Shown one piece after another: positions 25,014 through 34,600 of a stretch of DNA of 64,000 nucleotides. Each line of letters starts with the position of its first letter. Position 1 is the first letter of the stretch. Below the pieces are notes generated by a model, which was not told where the DNA came from, did not search any database, and saw only the letters and a program-made list of their open reading frames with translations. This stretch comes from Bacteroidetes bacterium ADurb.Bin145 (GTDB taxonomy: Bacteria; Bacteroidota; Bacteroidia; Bacteroidales; VadinHA17): positions 62,001 through 126,000 of the forward strand of contig MWDJ01000002.1 of the NCBI GenBank assembly GCA_002070505.1, in the 5' to 3' direction. The translations under genes and the position numbers were made by a program.

Positions 25014-26609
25014 ATGAAAAATGGGAGATACATTATCCTGGTATCAGGATTGTTCATCAGCTCAGTAATTTACAGCCAGGAATCAGAAATCAATAAAGGC
25101 CTCCAGGCCATAACTCCCGATGCGATCAAAGCACAGCTTGGATTCCTCGCATCCGACTGGATGGAAGGAAGGGAAGCAGGAGAGAAAGGAGAATACCTGG
25201 CATCAGAGTATATTGCAAGTATGCTGCAACTTTATGGTGTAAAACCGGGAGGAGATAACTTACCTCTAATAAATCCTGGAAGCGGATTTAAAGAAAGATC
25301 CTATTTTCAGAATTTTGTCATACTCAGAACTACTCCGGGTAAAAATCAGTCTCTTCAACTGAAAGAATATGACGGAAATACAACAAGAGTAACCGATTTT
25401 GTCCATAATGTTGACTTTACGATGAATCCAGTATCCTATCCAATTGAAGCAGAGGCTCCTGTTGTATTTGTCGGTTATGGTTTCAGAAACGATAAAATAA
25501 GGTATAATGACTTAATTAAAAGCGACCTGAAAGGTAAGATCGTGCTTAAGGTAACGGGATATCCCTCATTTGCTCAGAAAATACTAACGCTTTCTGAAAT
25601 AAATGAATCAGTTATTAACTCTGAAAAAATGATAAGGGAGTCAGGTGCGATCGGGATAATTGAATTCAACCCGTCAAAACCAGTTGCCGGAAATCCTTTG
25701 AAAAATGATCTTAATAATACTCCTTCATCTGAGGCAAAAAGCCTGATTCATGAATTTAATGCGAAATATTCATTGCCCGGAACCAGAATACCGTCTGAAT
25801 TTTTAAGGATCACAATTTCTGCAAGGGCAGCCAATGAGATTTTGAAAGGCACAGGAATATCTGCTGATGAATACCTGAAAAAAGCTGATTCCAACAGTCA
25901 GCTGCCTCAGCTGCCTGCTATTTCAAAAACAATTCGTCTGAAGAGTGATGTGATAATAACCCAGATACCCGTCAGGAATATAATCGGGATCATTGAGGGC
26001 GAAGCCAGCGACCAGATTATTGTTGTTGGAGCCCACTATGACCATATGGGTATCAGCGATGGTATTATCTGGAACGGAGCTGACGACAACGGTTCAGGCA
26101 CGGTTGGCGTAATGACCCTTGCCAAAGCCCTGGCAGCTACAGGTGTCAAACCAAAGAAGACTATCATATTTGCATTTTGGACAGCAGAGGAAAAAGGATT
26201 GCTGGGATCGAGGTATTTTGTCAGGAATACATCATATCCTGTAAATAACATCCGGCTCAATCTGAACTTTGACATGATAGGCAGATATATTTCAGAGACG
26301 CAGAAGAATGGAGTTGTTATGACATATACCAGTTCTCAGAGGAATTTCAGGGAGCTTACGGAAAACAACCTGAAGAAATTCAATATTGATCTTAATGTTG
26401 ATTATCAGCCATCTGATGATCCTCCCGGAGGAACTGACCACAGGTCATTTGTTGAAGCAGGGATACCTGTAATGAGATTCAAGCCCGGACATCGTGAACA
26501 GTACCATACTCCATATGACGAGGTCGCAACGATAGACTGGGATATAATGGAAAAAATCATCAGGATCAGCTTTGTTAATCTCTGGATCCTCGCCAATAGT
26601 TCCTGGTAA
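25014..26609 (+). CDS. M28-family exported aminopeptidase
   Basis: 531 residues from ATG 25014, where a signal peptide begins (KNGRYIILVSGLFISSVIYSQ); a longer reading starting inside the divergent gene is unlikely. After an N-domain (LGFLASDWMEGREAGEKGEYLASEYIA) comes a PA-like insert, then the M28 zinc-peptidase domain: VVGAHYDHMG with its His ligand, the bridging Asp in GADDNGSGTVGVM, the catalytic/metal Glu pair in FAFWTAEEKGLLGSRYF, FDMIGRY, and the last His in GTDHRSF. It should remove N-terminal amino acids from peptides in the periplasm or outside the cell and could work downstream of the T9SS protease. Confidence 0.9.
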   Translation: MKNGRYIILVSGLFISSVIYSQESEINKGLQAITPDAIKAQLGFLASDWMEGREAGEKGEYLASEYIASMLQLYGVKPGGDNLPLINPGSGFKERSYFQNFVILRTTPGKNQSLQLKEYDGNTTRVTDFVHNVDFTMNPVSYPIEAEAPVVFVGYGFRNDKIRYNDLIKSDLKGKIVLKVTGYPSFAQKILTLSEINESVINSEKMIRESGAIGIIEFNPSKPVAGNPLKNDLNNTPSSEAKSLIHEFNAKYSLPGTRIPSEFLRITISARAANEILKGTGISADEYLKKADSNSQLPQLPAISKTIRLKSDVIITQIPVRNIIGIIEGEASDQIIVVGAHYDHMGISDGIIWNGADDNGSGTVGVMTLAKALAATGVKPKKTIIFAFWTAEEKGLLGSRYFVRNTSYPVNNIRLNLNFDMIGRYISETQKNGVVMTYTSSQRNFRELTENNLKKFNIDLNVDYQPSDDPPGGTDHRSFVEAGIPVMRFKPGHREQYHTPYDEVATIDWDIMEKIIRISFVNLWILANSSW

Positions 26610-26652
26610 ATGTAAGCGGTAACCCCCAACAAAATATCTTAAATTAGCTATC

Positions 26653-27018
26653 TTACTGATATTCAAGATATTGGGCGTTTTCGCTCAGTTCAATGAAATC
26701 ATCTCCTGCTTCTGAATAGCCGTATTCGAAACAGTAATGGAATTTCTTTCCGTTCATTGCCTCAATTACATGGGTAAAGAAGCTGAAATTGTAGCCAAGG
26801 GCAAAGAGTGCGTCCTTGTGGATCCTCCGCTTCCCGTCATTGTAGAGATCGGACAGAATCCTGCGGTTCTTCCTTAACAGACCGTGAACATTTCGTACAA
26901 AATTATTTGTATCCCTGTTCAGCTTGTTGTTGTAGTTATTTCTGCACTGATCAGAACAAAATTTCTTATCAGTGCGACCACGGAGGGGGGCTCCGCAATC
27001 GAGACATTTTTTTTCCAC
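26653..27018 (-). CDS. Zinc-ribbon small protein, Bacteroidota-type
   Basis: 121 residues beginning with a treble-clef zinc ribbon: KKCLDCGAPLRGRTDKKFCSDQCR, two CxxC-type pairs near residues 4-7 and 21-25. It is followed by an asparagine-rich basic helix (NNYNNKLNR) and a helical C-terminal half with FALGYNFSFFTHVIEAM. The protein is likely nucleic-acid or protein binding. I do not know a function for this family. It stands alone, convergent with the M28 gene and divergent from ssb. Confidence 0.7.
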   Translation of the reverse strand: MEKKCLDCGAPLRGRTDKKFCSDQCRNNYNNKLNRDTNNFVRNVHGLLRKNRRILSDLYNDGKRRIHKDALFALGYNFSFFTHVIEAMNGKKFHYCFEYGYSEAGDDFIELSENAQYLEYQ

Positions 27019-27135
27019 AGCACTAAAGTTTTGATAAAGATATAAAAAAACGTTTTCAAACGGTTACAAACACCTAAAAATGATTCTATAACGGGTATAA
27101 ATGATTAGTTACCGAGTCGACCGGAATACTGGGTG

Positions 27136-27143
27136 TAAGTTTG
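27136..27143 (+). promoter_or_regulatory. -7 promoter box of ssb
   Basis: TAAGTTTG is an exact TAnnTTTG match 40 bp before ATG 27184. The transcript would start near 27150, so the in-frame ATG at 27148 is too close to the transcription start to be used. Confidence 0.55.
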
Positions 27144-27183
27144 ATCCATGATAAATTTTAAGTCTAACAAAAAATTTAATACC

Positions 27184-27546
27184 ATGAATGCGTTAAGGAA
27201 CAGAGTTCAGTTAATTGGAAACCTGGGGCAGGACCCGGAGATCAAAACCCTGGAAAGCGGAAAGAAGGTTGCTCATTTTACTATTGCAACAAATGATGCC
27301 TACAAAAATTCTGAAGGGCAGAAAGTAGAAGAGACTACATGGCATAATATTGTAGCATGGAATGGTCTCGCTGAAAGAGCTGCAAAATACCTTAAGAAAG
27401 GAAAGCAGGTTGCTGTTGATGGAAGAATAAATTACAGGAGCTATGAAGACAAAAAAGGTGTAACGAAGTATATCACGGAAATAGTCCTGAATGAGCTTCT
27501 TCTTCTACAGTCGGGAAAGGGCAATGTCAAAGAAGAGGAGTCGTAA
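27184..27546 (+). CDS. ssb: Single-stranded DNA-binding protein, short form
   Basis: 120 residues from ATG 27184 (MNALRNRVQLIGNLGQDPEI), the conserved start of SSB. The OB fold is complete: VAHFTIATNDAYKN, TTWHNIVAWNGLAERAAKYLKKGKQVAVDGRI and YRSYEDKKGVTKYITEIVLNEL. The chain stops soon after the fold (SGKGNVKEEES) and lacks both the long disordered linker and the acidic DDDIPF-type tip that recruits partner proteins in canonical SSB. It is probably a secondary paralogue; a full-length SSB would be expected elsewhere. A good terminator follows. Confidence 0.92.
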   Translation: MNALRNRVQLIGNLGQDPEIKTLESGKKVAHFTIATNDAYKNSEGQKVEETTWHNIVAWNGLAERAAKYLKKGKQVAVDGRINYRSYEDKKGVTKYITEIVLNELLLLQSGKGNVKEEES

Positions 27547-27568
27547 ATGACAATTGCGCTTTCTGTCT

Positions 27569-27597
27569 GAGGCTGCTGCACGAGGCAGCCTCTTTTT
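27569..27597 (+). terminator. Intrinsic terminator of ssb
   Basis: GAGGCTGC (27569-27576) pairs with GCAGCCTC (27585-27592) around an 8-nt loop, then TTTTT. It lies 22 bp after the ssb stop. Confidence 0.85.
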
Positions 27598-27599
27598 AC

Positions 27600-27705
27600 T
27601 TACCCCTAAATCCCCCAAGGGGGACTTATTGATATTCAGGATTCTAGAGAACCTCCTTTATGGGGCAGGGGGTGGTTTTCCGGCCTTCGAGGCGGCCTCT
27701 TTTTT
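27600..27705. repeat. Intergenic palindromic element with CCCCTAAATCCCCC and second hairpin
   Basis: The gap between ssb and iorB holds TCCCCCAAGGGGGA (27610-27623, a perfect small palindrome) and a second G/C-rich hairpin ending GAGGCGGCCTC followed by eight T (27690-27710). From memory, C-run/G-run elements of this look are scattered between genes in many Bacteroidota genomes. It may be a mobile or structural repeat, and the second hairpin could act as a backup terminator for rightward transcripts. Confidence 0.5.
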
Positions 27706-28293
27706 TTACTTTGGAGAGTTTTTTTTCGTGAAATCCCTCCCTGCCTTCAGTGCACGGAGGTTCATCTCAACTATCTCCTCTCCTTTCTTTCCAAAGAGCT
27801 TCCTTACCCCGTTTTCAAGACTCTCATAAGGAATACTGATATAAGGAGATGCTGCACCAAGAACAACAATATTCCCTGCGCGGGCTGATCCTGTCTCCTT
27901 TGCTATCTTATCAGCATCAATAACTATATTGTTCGTAATTTTACGGATCTCCTCAATAATCTTATCAGCAGGAGGATAATTTGAAATATTTATAAAAGGT
28001 TCTGAGTTTGTTATTATCCAGCCCTGGTCTGAAAGCCAGGGCAGATACCTTAATGCCTCCATCGGCTCAACAGAAATTATAAGATCTGCATGTCCATGAG
28101 GTATCAGATCTGAAGCTATGGGAGTATCCGACAGCCGGAGATGAGACTGAACATCACCGCCTCTCTGGCTCATACCATGGACCTCTGATTGCTTAAGGAA
28201 AAGGTTCTTTTCTACTGCGGCAAAACCAATTACAGCAGCTATTGAGAGGATCCCCTGCCCTCCAACTCCGGATAAAATAATATCATTCTTCAT
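27706..28293 (-). CDS. iorB: Indolepyruvate oxidoreductase subunit beta
   Basis: 195 residues of the pyruvate ferredoxin oxidoreductase gamma-domain type: DIILSGVGGQGILSIAAVIGFAA at the start, EVHGMSQRGGDVQSHLR, and VVLGAASPYISIPYESLENGV. With the alpha subunit it oxidatively decarboxylates aryl pyruvates (indolepyruvate, phenylpyruvate) from aromatic amino acids to aryl-acetyl-CoA, reducing ferredoxin. It lies 12 bp downstream of iorA on the same strand. Confidence 0.92.
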   Translation of the reverse strand: MKNDIILSGVGGQGILSIAAVIGFAAVEKNLFLKQSEVHGMSQRGGDVQSHLRLSDTPIASDLIPHGHADLIISVEPMEALRYLPWLSDQGWIITNSEPFINISNYPPADKIIEEIRKITNNIVIDADKIAKETGSARAGNIVVLGAASPYISIPYESLENGVRKLFGKKGEEIVEMNLRALKAGRDFTKKNSPK

Positions 28294-28305
28294 ATCAAAT
28301 AAGCT

Positions 28306-29913
28306 TTATTCGCGGGCAGCTTCAGATTTTTTTCTCCTTGCCGCTGTCTGGATGCATTCCCTGGAGGAAATAATGACCGAAACACCCTTGTATTCAAATT
28401 CCTTTTTCATGATTTCCACATTTTCGTCGTGGTTTTTTCGCAACGGGACAATTACTTTAATATGATCAGGGCTCACTCCTATTCCCGCGCATATCTGTTC
28501 AAGTTTTCCAGTAGCCGCTGATTTTTGTCCTCCGGTCATTCCTGTTGTTGAGTTATCGGAAATAATTATTGTGACGCTTGAGTTTTTATTCACAGCGTCA
28601 AGCAGTCCTGTCATCCCCGAGTGAGTAAATGTTGAATCACCGATAACAGCCACCGAAGGGAACAGTCCTGCATCAGCAGCTCCTATTGCCATTGTGACTG
28701 AGGCTCCCATATCGACACATGAATTAATGGCATTATATGGAGGCAGGGCTCCAAGAGTATAACAACCAATGTCGGAAAAAACCCTTCCCGGTCCGTATTT
28801 CTTCAAAGCTTCTGTAAGCGCAAGGAACGTATCAGAGTGCCCGCATCCCTTGCAAAAAGAAGGCGGACGCATTTTAACGAGGTCAGGCACTTTTTTTATC
28901 GGAGAAACAGGCATCCCGAGAGCTCTAGCTACAATAGAAGGATTAAGCTCGCCATCACGCGGGATTGTGCCGTCCATCCGGCCATATATCTTTATTCCAT
29001 TATCAAGTATTCCCCGTAAGCCCTCTTCAATTATCGGGTAACCTTCTTCGAGAACAAGCAGTTCCTTGCAGCGCCCGGTAATATCTTTTATCAGGTCAGC
29101 AGGAAAAGGATATGCCGATATTTTAAGTACCGGGTAGCTGACGGAAGCTTCATTTAAGTTCTCCATAAGATAATTATAGGAAATGCCACAGGCAATAATA
29201 CCAAGATCCCTGTGCCTGTTATCCTTAAAACTGTTAAATCTTGATATTCTCGCATCCAGTCGTATTGTCTCGTATGTTGAAAGCAGGGATCTGTATTTCT
29301 TCCTGGCAATGGCCGGAAGAAGGACAAACTGCACCGGATCAGCCGGAAGTTTCATTTTTTTCTGAGGCATACTCTCTCTGGCAAGACTTACGCCCGCCCT
29401 CGAGTGAGCAAGACGGGTTGTGATCCTGAAAAGCACCGGAACCTTGTATTTTTCAGACAATTCAAATGCGTCAAATATCATATCGTAAGCTTCCTGCTGA
29501 TCTGAAGGTTCGAAACATGGGAGGTATGCAAATTTTGCATAGAACCTTGAATCCTGCTCATTCTGTGACGAATGCATTGAGGGATCATCAGCCGAGACGA
29601 CAATAAGTCCTCCGTTAATGCCGGTCATTGCTGAGTTGATAAAACTGTCAGCCGCAACATTAAGTCCGACATGCTTCATTGCCACCATTGCCCTTTTGCC
29701 GGCATAGGACATGCCCAGGGCAGCTTCCATTGCAGTTTTTTCATTTGATGACCATTCCCTGTGAATTTTTCTTTCAGCAGCTGCGGGTGATGACTGAATA
29801 TATTCCATTATCTCGGTGGAAGGAGTTCCCGGATAAGCATACATTCCGCTCAAACCAGCATCAATTGCCGCCTGCGCTATAGCTTCGTCACCCAGAAGCA
29901 GTTGATTCTTCAT
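28306..29913 (-). CDS. iorA: Indolepyruvate oxidoreductase subunit alpha, lacking the C-terminal ferredoxin domain
   Basis: 535 residues from ATG 29913 (MKNQLLLGDEAIAQAAIDAGLSG); an ATG two codons earlier (29919) is equally possible and a longer reading is not needed. Domains in order: the pyrimidine-binding domain with AYPGTPSTEIMEY and EWSSNEKTAMEAALGMSYAGKRAM, a transketolase-C-like domain, then the TPP-binding domain with SFCKGCGHSDTF and VIGDSTFTHSGMTGLLDAV. The protein ends soon after SVIISSRECIQTA, where longer IorA proteins continue into a 2[4Fe-4S] ferredoxin domain. Electrons must therefore leave by another route or a separate ferredoxin. It forms an operon with iorB. Confidence 0.92.
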   Translation of the reverse strand: MKNQLLLGDEAIAQAAIDAGLSGMYAYPGTPSTEIMEYIQSSPAAAERKIHREWSSNEKTAMEAALGMSYAGKRAMVAMKHVGLNVAADSFINSAMTGINGGLIVVSADDPSMHSSQNEQDSRFYAKFAYLPCFEPSDQQEAYDMIFDAFELSEKYKVPVLFRITTRLAHSRAGVSLARESMPQKKMKLPADPVQFVLLPAIARKKYRSLLSTYETIRLDARISRFNSFKDNRHRDLGIIACGISYNYLMENLNEASVSYPVLKISAYPFPADLIKDITGRCKELLVLEEGYPIIEEGLRGILDNGIKIYGRMDGTIPRDGELNPSIVARALGMPVSPIKKVPDLVKMRPPSFCKGCGHSDTFLALTEALKKYGPGRVFSDIGCYTLGALPPYNAINSCVDMGASVTMAIGAADAGLFPSVAVIGDSTFTHSGMTGLLDAVNKNSSVTIIISDNSTTGMTGGQKSAATGKLEQICAGIGVSPDHIKVIVPLRKNHDENVEIMKKEFEYKGVSVIISSRECIQTAARRKKSEAARE

Positions 29914-30045
29914 CCTCATAAAACTCTTTTTAAAACCTTTGAAATTATTAAAATTTAGCAAAATAATTCAGGGTTATGATCAATAATGTTTACTTTGCAG
30001 ACTTGAATCTGACAATTTGCGTTATTAAAAGGTTGTAGATCCCAA

Positions 30046-30747
30046 TTGAGGAAATTAATATATATAGTGTTTCTGTGCTCAATCACGTTAATTCCTGTAA
30101 GAAGTCAGGTATCCGGGCAGAGAGGGCCGGAAAAATTTGTACAGGTCAGTGGCATTATTACTGATGAATTACTACATCCTGTTCAGGGAGTAGCTGTAGT
30201 CTCCAAAAAATTACGAAGAGGTATCATCAGCGAGAGAACAGGCATTTATTCTCTTACCAGCACTCCCGGAGACACTATTTTTTTCAGGGCTCTCGGGTTC
30301 AAAAGATACCACACTGTTATCCCCGAATCCTATGAGGGCAGGTTTGTTATGGTTGATATAGTGCTTGAACCGGATACAATACCTATTGAAGAGGTCACGA
30401 TACTTCCATGGAAGACATATAGTGATTTTATCAGGGATATGACCAAGGAACAACCTGTAGATCCTGTTACCGAAAATATGAATGAGAATATCGCTTCAAT
30501 TTATGTTGCCATAACGAGTGATGCCAATCTTAATGTCTCTCCGGAGGCCGGGTACAGATATTCAATGGAGCAGAATTTCTCTGCTATGTCAACACGTGGT
30601 CAGTACCCTGTAAATAATCTTCTGAATCCTCTTGCCTGGTCAAAGTTCATAAGCTCGGTCAGAAACGGACTCTTCAAAGACAGGACAGTTAAAAAGCCTG
30701 AACCTGCTAAAGTTATCAAGAAGAAGAAAAAGACCACGAAGAAATGA
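30046..30747 (+). CDS. Exported protein with carboxypeptidase-regulatory-like (CNA-B/TonB plug-type) domain
   Basis: 233 residues from a TTG start at 30046, immediately followed by a signal peptide (RKLIYIVFLCSITLIPVRSQ); no ATG fits. Residues ~28-110 form the CarboxypepD_reg-like beta-sandwich common at the N-terminus of SusC-like receptors (VQVSGIITDELLHPVQGVAVVS, GIYSLTSTPGDTIFFRALGFKRY). A short conserved segment (IEEVTILPWKTYSDFI) follows and the C-terminus ends in a lysine run (IKKKKKTTKK). There is no barrel, so it is not a receptor itself. It sits just upstream of a TonB-like protein and may belong to the same envelope process. Confidence 0.75.
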   Translation: MRKLIYIVFLCSITLIPVRSQVSGQRGPEKFVQVSGIITDELLHPVQGVAVVSKKLRRGIISERTGIYSLTSTPGDTIFFRALGFKRYHTVIPESYEGRFVMVDIVLEPDTIPIEEVTILPWKTYSDFIRDMTKEQPVDPVTENMNENIASIYVAITSDANLNVSPEAGYRYSMEQNFSAMSTRGQYPVNNLLNPLAWSKFISSVRNGLFKDRTVKKPEPAKVIKKKKKTTKK

Positions 30748-30796
30748 TGTCACAGTATTCTGCCTCAAAAAAGAATAATTGCTAATTTCGTATTTG

Positions 30797-31534
30797 ATGA
30801 AGAAATATGAAGGCAGACTGGCAGGGGTTCTCGGAACAGTGATAATTCATCTTATCGCAGCCATTATTTTTATGTCATTCCAGCTGAAGTCTATCCGGAG
30901 GGAGATCAGGAATGAGTTTACTGTTGAATTCATGCAGGTTACAGAACCAGAAGAGGAAGAAAAAAAGCTCATAGAACTTCCAGCTTCAAATATTGAAAAA
31001 ATTCTGCAAGGTGATGAAGAAATGCTTAATATAGTGAGGAATCTTGCCAACAAGGCTGATGTAAAGATAGATCCACAGGAATATATCGACAAGGTAAAGG
31101 ATGAGTTGATTGAGAAAGGCCTTCTGAAGCCTGAAAATTTTATTGATGAACAGAAAGCTGAGGATAACTCAGATCCTGAGGAAAGCCTTTCACTTCAGGA
31201 AAACACAGAAAACAAACCTGCAGAATCACAGGAAATCGCTGCCAATTACCAGGGTCCGACGCGAATATATTACAACCTTGAAGGACGTAACCATACATAC
31301 CTTCCTATTCCGATTTATAAATGTCCCGGATCAGGAAAAGTCGTTCTGCTGATCCGTGTGAATCAGAGAGGTATAGTAGAAGCTGCAACTATTATCGGAG
31401 CAGAAAGCACTACATCAGATCCATGCCTTTCAGAAACAGCCGTTGCAAGCGCATTGGTTTCCCGTTTCAATTCAGATCTGAAAGCTCCGAAATTACAGAC
31501 CGGAACTCTAACCTATCATTTTGTTGCTCAATAG
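30797..31534 (+). CDS. TonB-like inner-membrane protein with acidic linker
   Basis: 245 residues from ATG 30797. One N-terminal helix (LAGVLGTVIIHLIAAIIFMSF) anchors it in the inner membrane. The linker (residues ~40-160) is acidic (VTEPEEEEKKLIEL, DPEESLSLQENTEN) instead of the Pro/Lys-rich linker of classical TonB. The C-terminal ~85 residues (YLPIPIYKCPGSGKVVLLIRVNQRG, then VEAATIIGAESTTSDPCLSETAV in sequence) have the TonB/TolA C-domain pattern, with two cysteines that could pair. It may transduce energy or link the envelope layers. A TATTTG element overlaps the start. Confidence 0.7.
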   Translation: MKKYEGRLAGVLGTVIIHLIAAIIFMSFQLKSIRREIRNEFTVEFMQVTEPEEEEKKLIELPASNIEKILQGDEEMLNIVRNLANKADVKIDPQEYIDKVKDELIEKGLLKPENFIDEQKAEDNSDPEESLSLQENTENKPAESQEIAANYQGPTRIYYNLEGRNHTYLPIPIYKCPGSGKVVLLIRVNQRGIVEAATIIGAESTTSDPCLSETAVASALVSRFNSDLKAPKLQTGTLTYHFVAQ

Positions 31535-31550
31535 ACCTTAGATAACTTAT

Positions 31551-31595
31551 AGTGCCTAGAGTGCCTGGAGTGCCTAAAGTGCCTAAAGTGCCTAG
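31551..31595. repeat. 9-bp tandem repeat, 5 units of AGTGCCTAR
   Basis: Five 9-bp units AGTGCCTAG, AGTGCCTGG, AGTGCCTAA, AGTGCCTAA and AGTGCCTAG stand 16 bp after the TonB-like stop. The same unit is repeated at 61328-61363. It lies between two convergently transcribed genes. Confidence 0.85.
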
Positions 31596-31643
31596 AGTTT
31601 TAGGAAATAACCAAATACTTTAGCTCACTTTAAGAACAAAAAG

Positions 31644-34600
31644 TTATTTCTTACCGCTTTTATCCGGGAAAGGCGGTATTGCAGGTACTTTCCGGCTACC
31701 GGTCTTCAGCTGCTCAAGCACGACACTGATTGCCTTGTCGAGCTGGTCATCCTGTCCCAGATATTCCCTATGGGGATCATTATCTATCACAATATCCGGA
31801 TCAACGCCATAGCCCTCGATTATAAAGCTGCTTCCATCAGCTGCATAGGGAGCCCATGAAGGAGTATTAATACTTCCTCCGTCGATACATGGCTGAGGCC
31901 CTGAAATACCGACCACTCCGCCCCAGGTCCTTGTTCCGATCAAAGTTCCAATCTTATTATATTTGAACCTGTAGGAAAAAAGGTCTCCGTCAGAGGCAGA
32001 ATACCTGTCGCATAATGCAACTTTAGGTCCCAGATGAGTCATTTCGGGATTTGCATCCCCTGTTGGTGCATTGGTTGTCATGGTGGCATAAGTGATACTG
32101 CGCATTAGGCGTTCAATGATCTGCGGAGATACATTACCACCGCCATTTCCCCTGTCATCAATTATAAGCGCTTCTTTTGTCAGTTGGGGATAGTAGTGTT
32201 CAACAAACTGATTCAGTCCTGCTACCTGCATATCGGGGATATGAATATAACCAACCCTTCCGCCGGTTGCATCACTTACCTTCTTTGTATTCTCCTGCAC
32301 CCAGTTATAATAGTAAAGAGAAGATTCAGAAGCCAGGGGTTTTACAATTACCTTACGGCTTCCATTCACATCGGGCCTGGAATTGATTGTAAGTTCCACA
32401 AGTTTCCCTGCTTTCCCAATAAGCAACTGATAGATATCCTTTACCTTGTTTACCGGTTCACCGTTCACTGCAAGAATAAAATCCCCTTCTTTTGCTTCGA
32501 CACCTATCTCGCTCAGAGGTGAGATAAGGGATGTGTTCCAGTTAGCCCCTGAAAGTATTTTATCTATACGTGCATATCCTGACTGGTCCATACTGATCTT
32601 AGCCCCTAGAAGACCGGTCTGTAACCTCTCTGGCATTGGCCGTTCTCCATTGGCTACATATGCGTGTCCGACACTCAGTTCAGCAATCATTTCGCCAATG
32701 AGATATGTCAGATCATTCCTGTGATTCACATAAGGAAGAAGTACAGAATATTTTTCACGCATTTTGTTCCAGTCAATGCCGTGCATCCCCGGATCATAAA
32801 AGAAATCCCGCATCTGCCGCCATGATTCGTTGAAGATATTGTTCCATTCTTCTCTCAGATCGACAAGAACCTGCATATTACCTGTATTAATTGTCTCTTT
32901 CAGATCAACTTTTCCCGAGGGGACAGGAATAATAGCGTATTTTCCACCCTGACGGGCCAACATTTTCTTGCCACTTGTGACAACAGTAAGAGACAGTCCC
33001 TCTCCTACCTCTACTTCCTTTTTTTCATTAAGATCAAAATATTTGACGACAGAGCCCCCTTCACTTCCTCTTGTATTCATAGAATAGAACAATTTTTCGC
33101 CCGCTGACTGGAGGTTTGAATAATTCGATGGTTTGACCGGAAGTGAGACGACCCTGTTCATGATGCCGTCGAGATCAACTTTAATATCTTTAACGACAGG
33201 CTCCGGTTCTTTCTTTTCCTGCACCTTTTTATCTTTTTTAGCTGTCTCAGATGCAGCTGATCCGGCATCTTTTACTTCGGCTTCCTTAACCTGGTCATCG
33301 ACTGATCCCAGAGGTGACTTTGTCTCCTTAGCAAGAGTAATAAGGTAGATCCTGTCCATATTCAGGTAGGCATGATTAAATTCAGTCAGACTATATACTG
33401 GATTGAAATCCCTTTGGGATACAAAGAAAAGGTACTTCCCGTCATCACTGAATACCGGTCCGTGTGAATAATACCAGTTGTTTGTAAGATCAGTTGAAAC
33501 CTGTTTATCAAGGTTGTATAAACGGATAACCGGAAATGTGACCTCCTCTCTCACGAAGGCTATCCATTTGCTGTCAGGTGACCAGTCAGCATCATAATAA
33601 GGGCTTCTTGGTGACTTGTCGACGACTGTAATTTTACCTGTTTGAATATCAACGTAGCATAATTCATTTTTCTTTGTGTTGTAAAGGATCTTTTTACTGT
33701 CAGGGGCCCAATCCAGACCGAACAGATATGTTTTCTGGTCTTTTGTAAGTTGTCTGGCCGGTTCCGATCCATCGGCTTTTTGCAGCCATATTTCAAATTC
33801 GCCGGATGCGTCAGATATCCATGCTATGTTTTTTCCATCAGGTGACCATTCTGCATTTCTCTCATGAACACCTGAAGTGGAGGTCATATTCCTTGTAACT
33901 CCCTCTTTAGATGGAAGATTGAATATATCTCCCCTTGCGCTGAAAACAACTCTTTCCCCATCAGGTGAGGGGCTGGTATTTGTGATCATTTCTGATGCAT
34001 TTTTCATGACCTTTCTACCTGCTTCAAAATCATCAGCTATTATAATCGTCAGTTTTTCAGCTTTTCGGCTTTTCACATCCATTTTATAAAGGAAACCTCC
34101 TTTTTCGAAAACAATTTTATCCTTACTGGCGGAAGGAAATTTAATGTCATAATCATCGTAGTTTGTCACTTTTTCAGTGGTCCTGGTAACAGTATTATAT
34201 ACGAATAAATTCATTGTTCTGTCCCTGTCGGACAGGAAGAAGATCTCATCCCCTATCCACATCGGGATGATTTCCTGTGCCTTAGTATCGGTGATCTTTT
34301 CAACTGCTCCTGTTTTAAAATCATATATCCTGATGTCATCAGCCATTCCTCCCTCGTAATATTTCCATGTCCTGAATTCCCTGAAGACCCAGTTAAATGC
34401 GAGCTTGCTTCCATCAGGAGAATAGGAACAGAATCCGCTTTTAGACAGTGGGATCTCATTTGACATACCTCCTTCCACAGGCACCGAAAAAAGCTGCCCG
34501 GTAAAATCGTTGAATGAATATCTTCTGGATCTGTAGATTACGTTCTTTCCGTCCGGGGTCCAGGTCATTACAATATTATTGGGGCCCATTCTGTCGCCGA

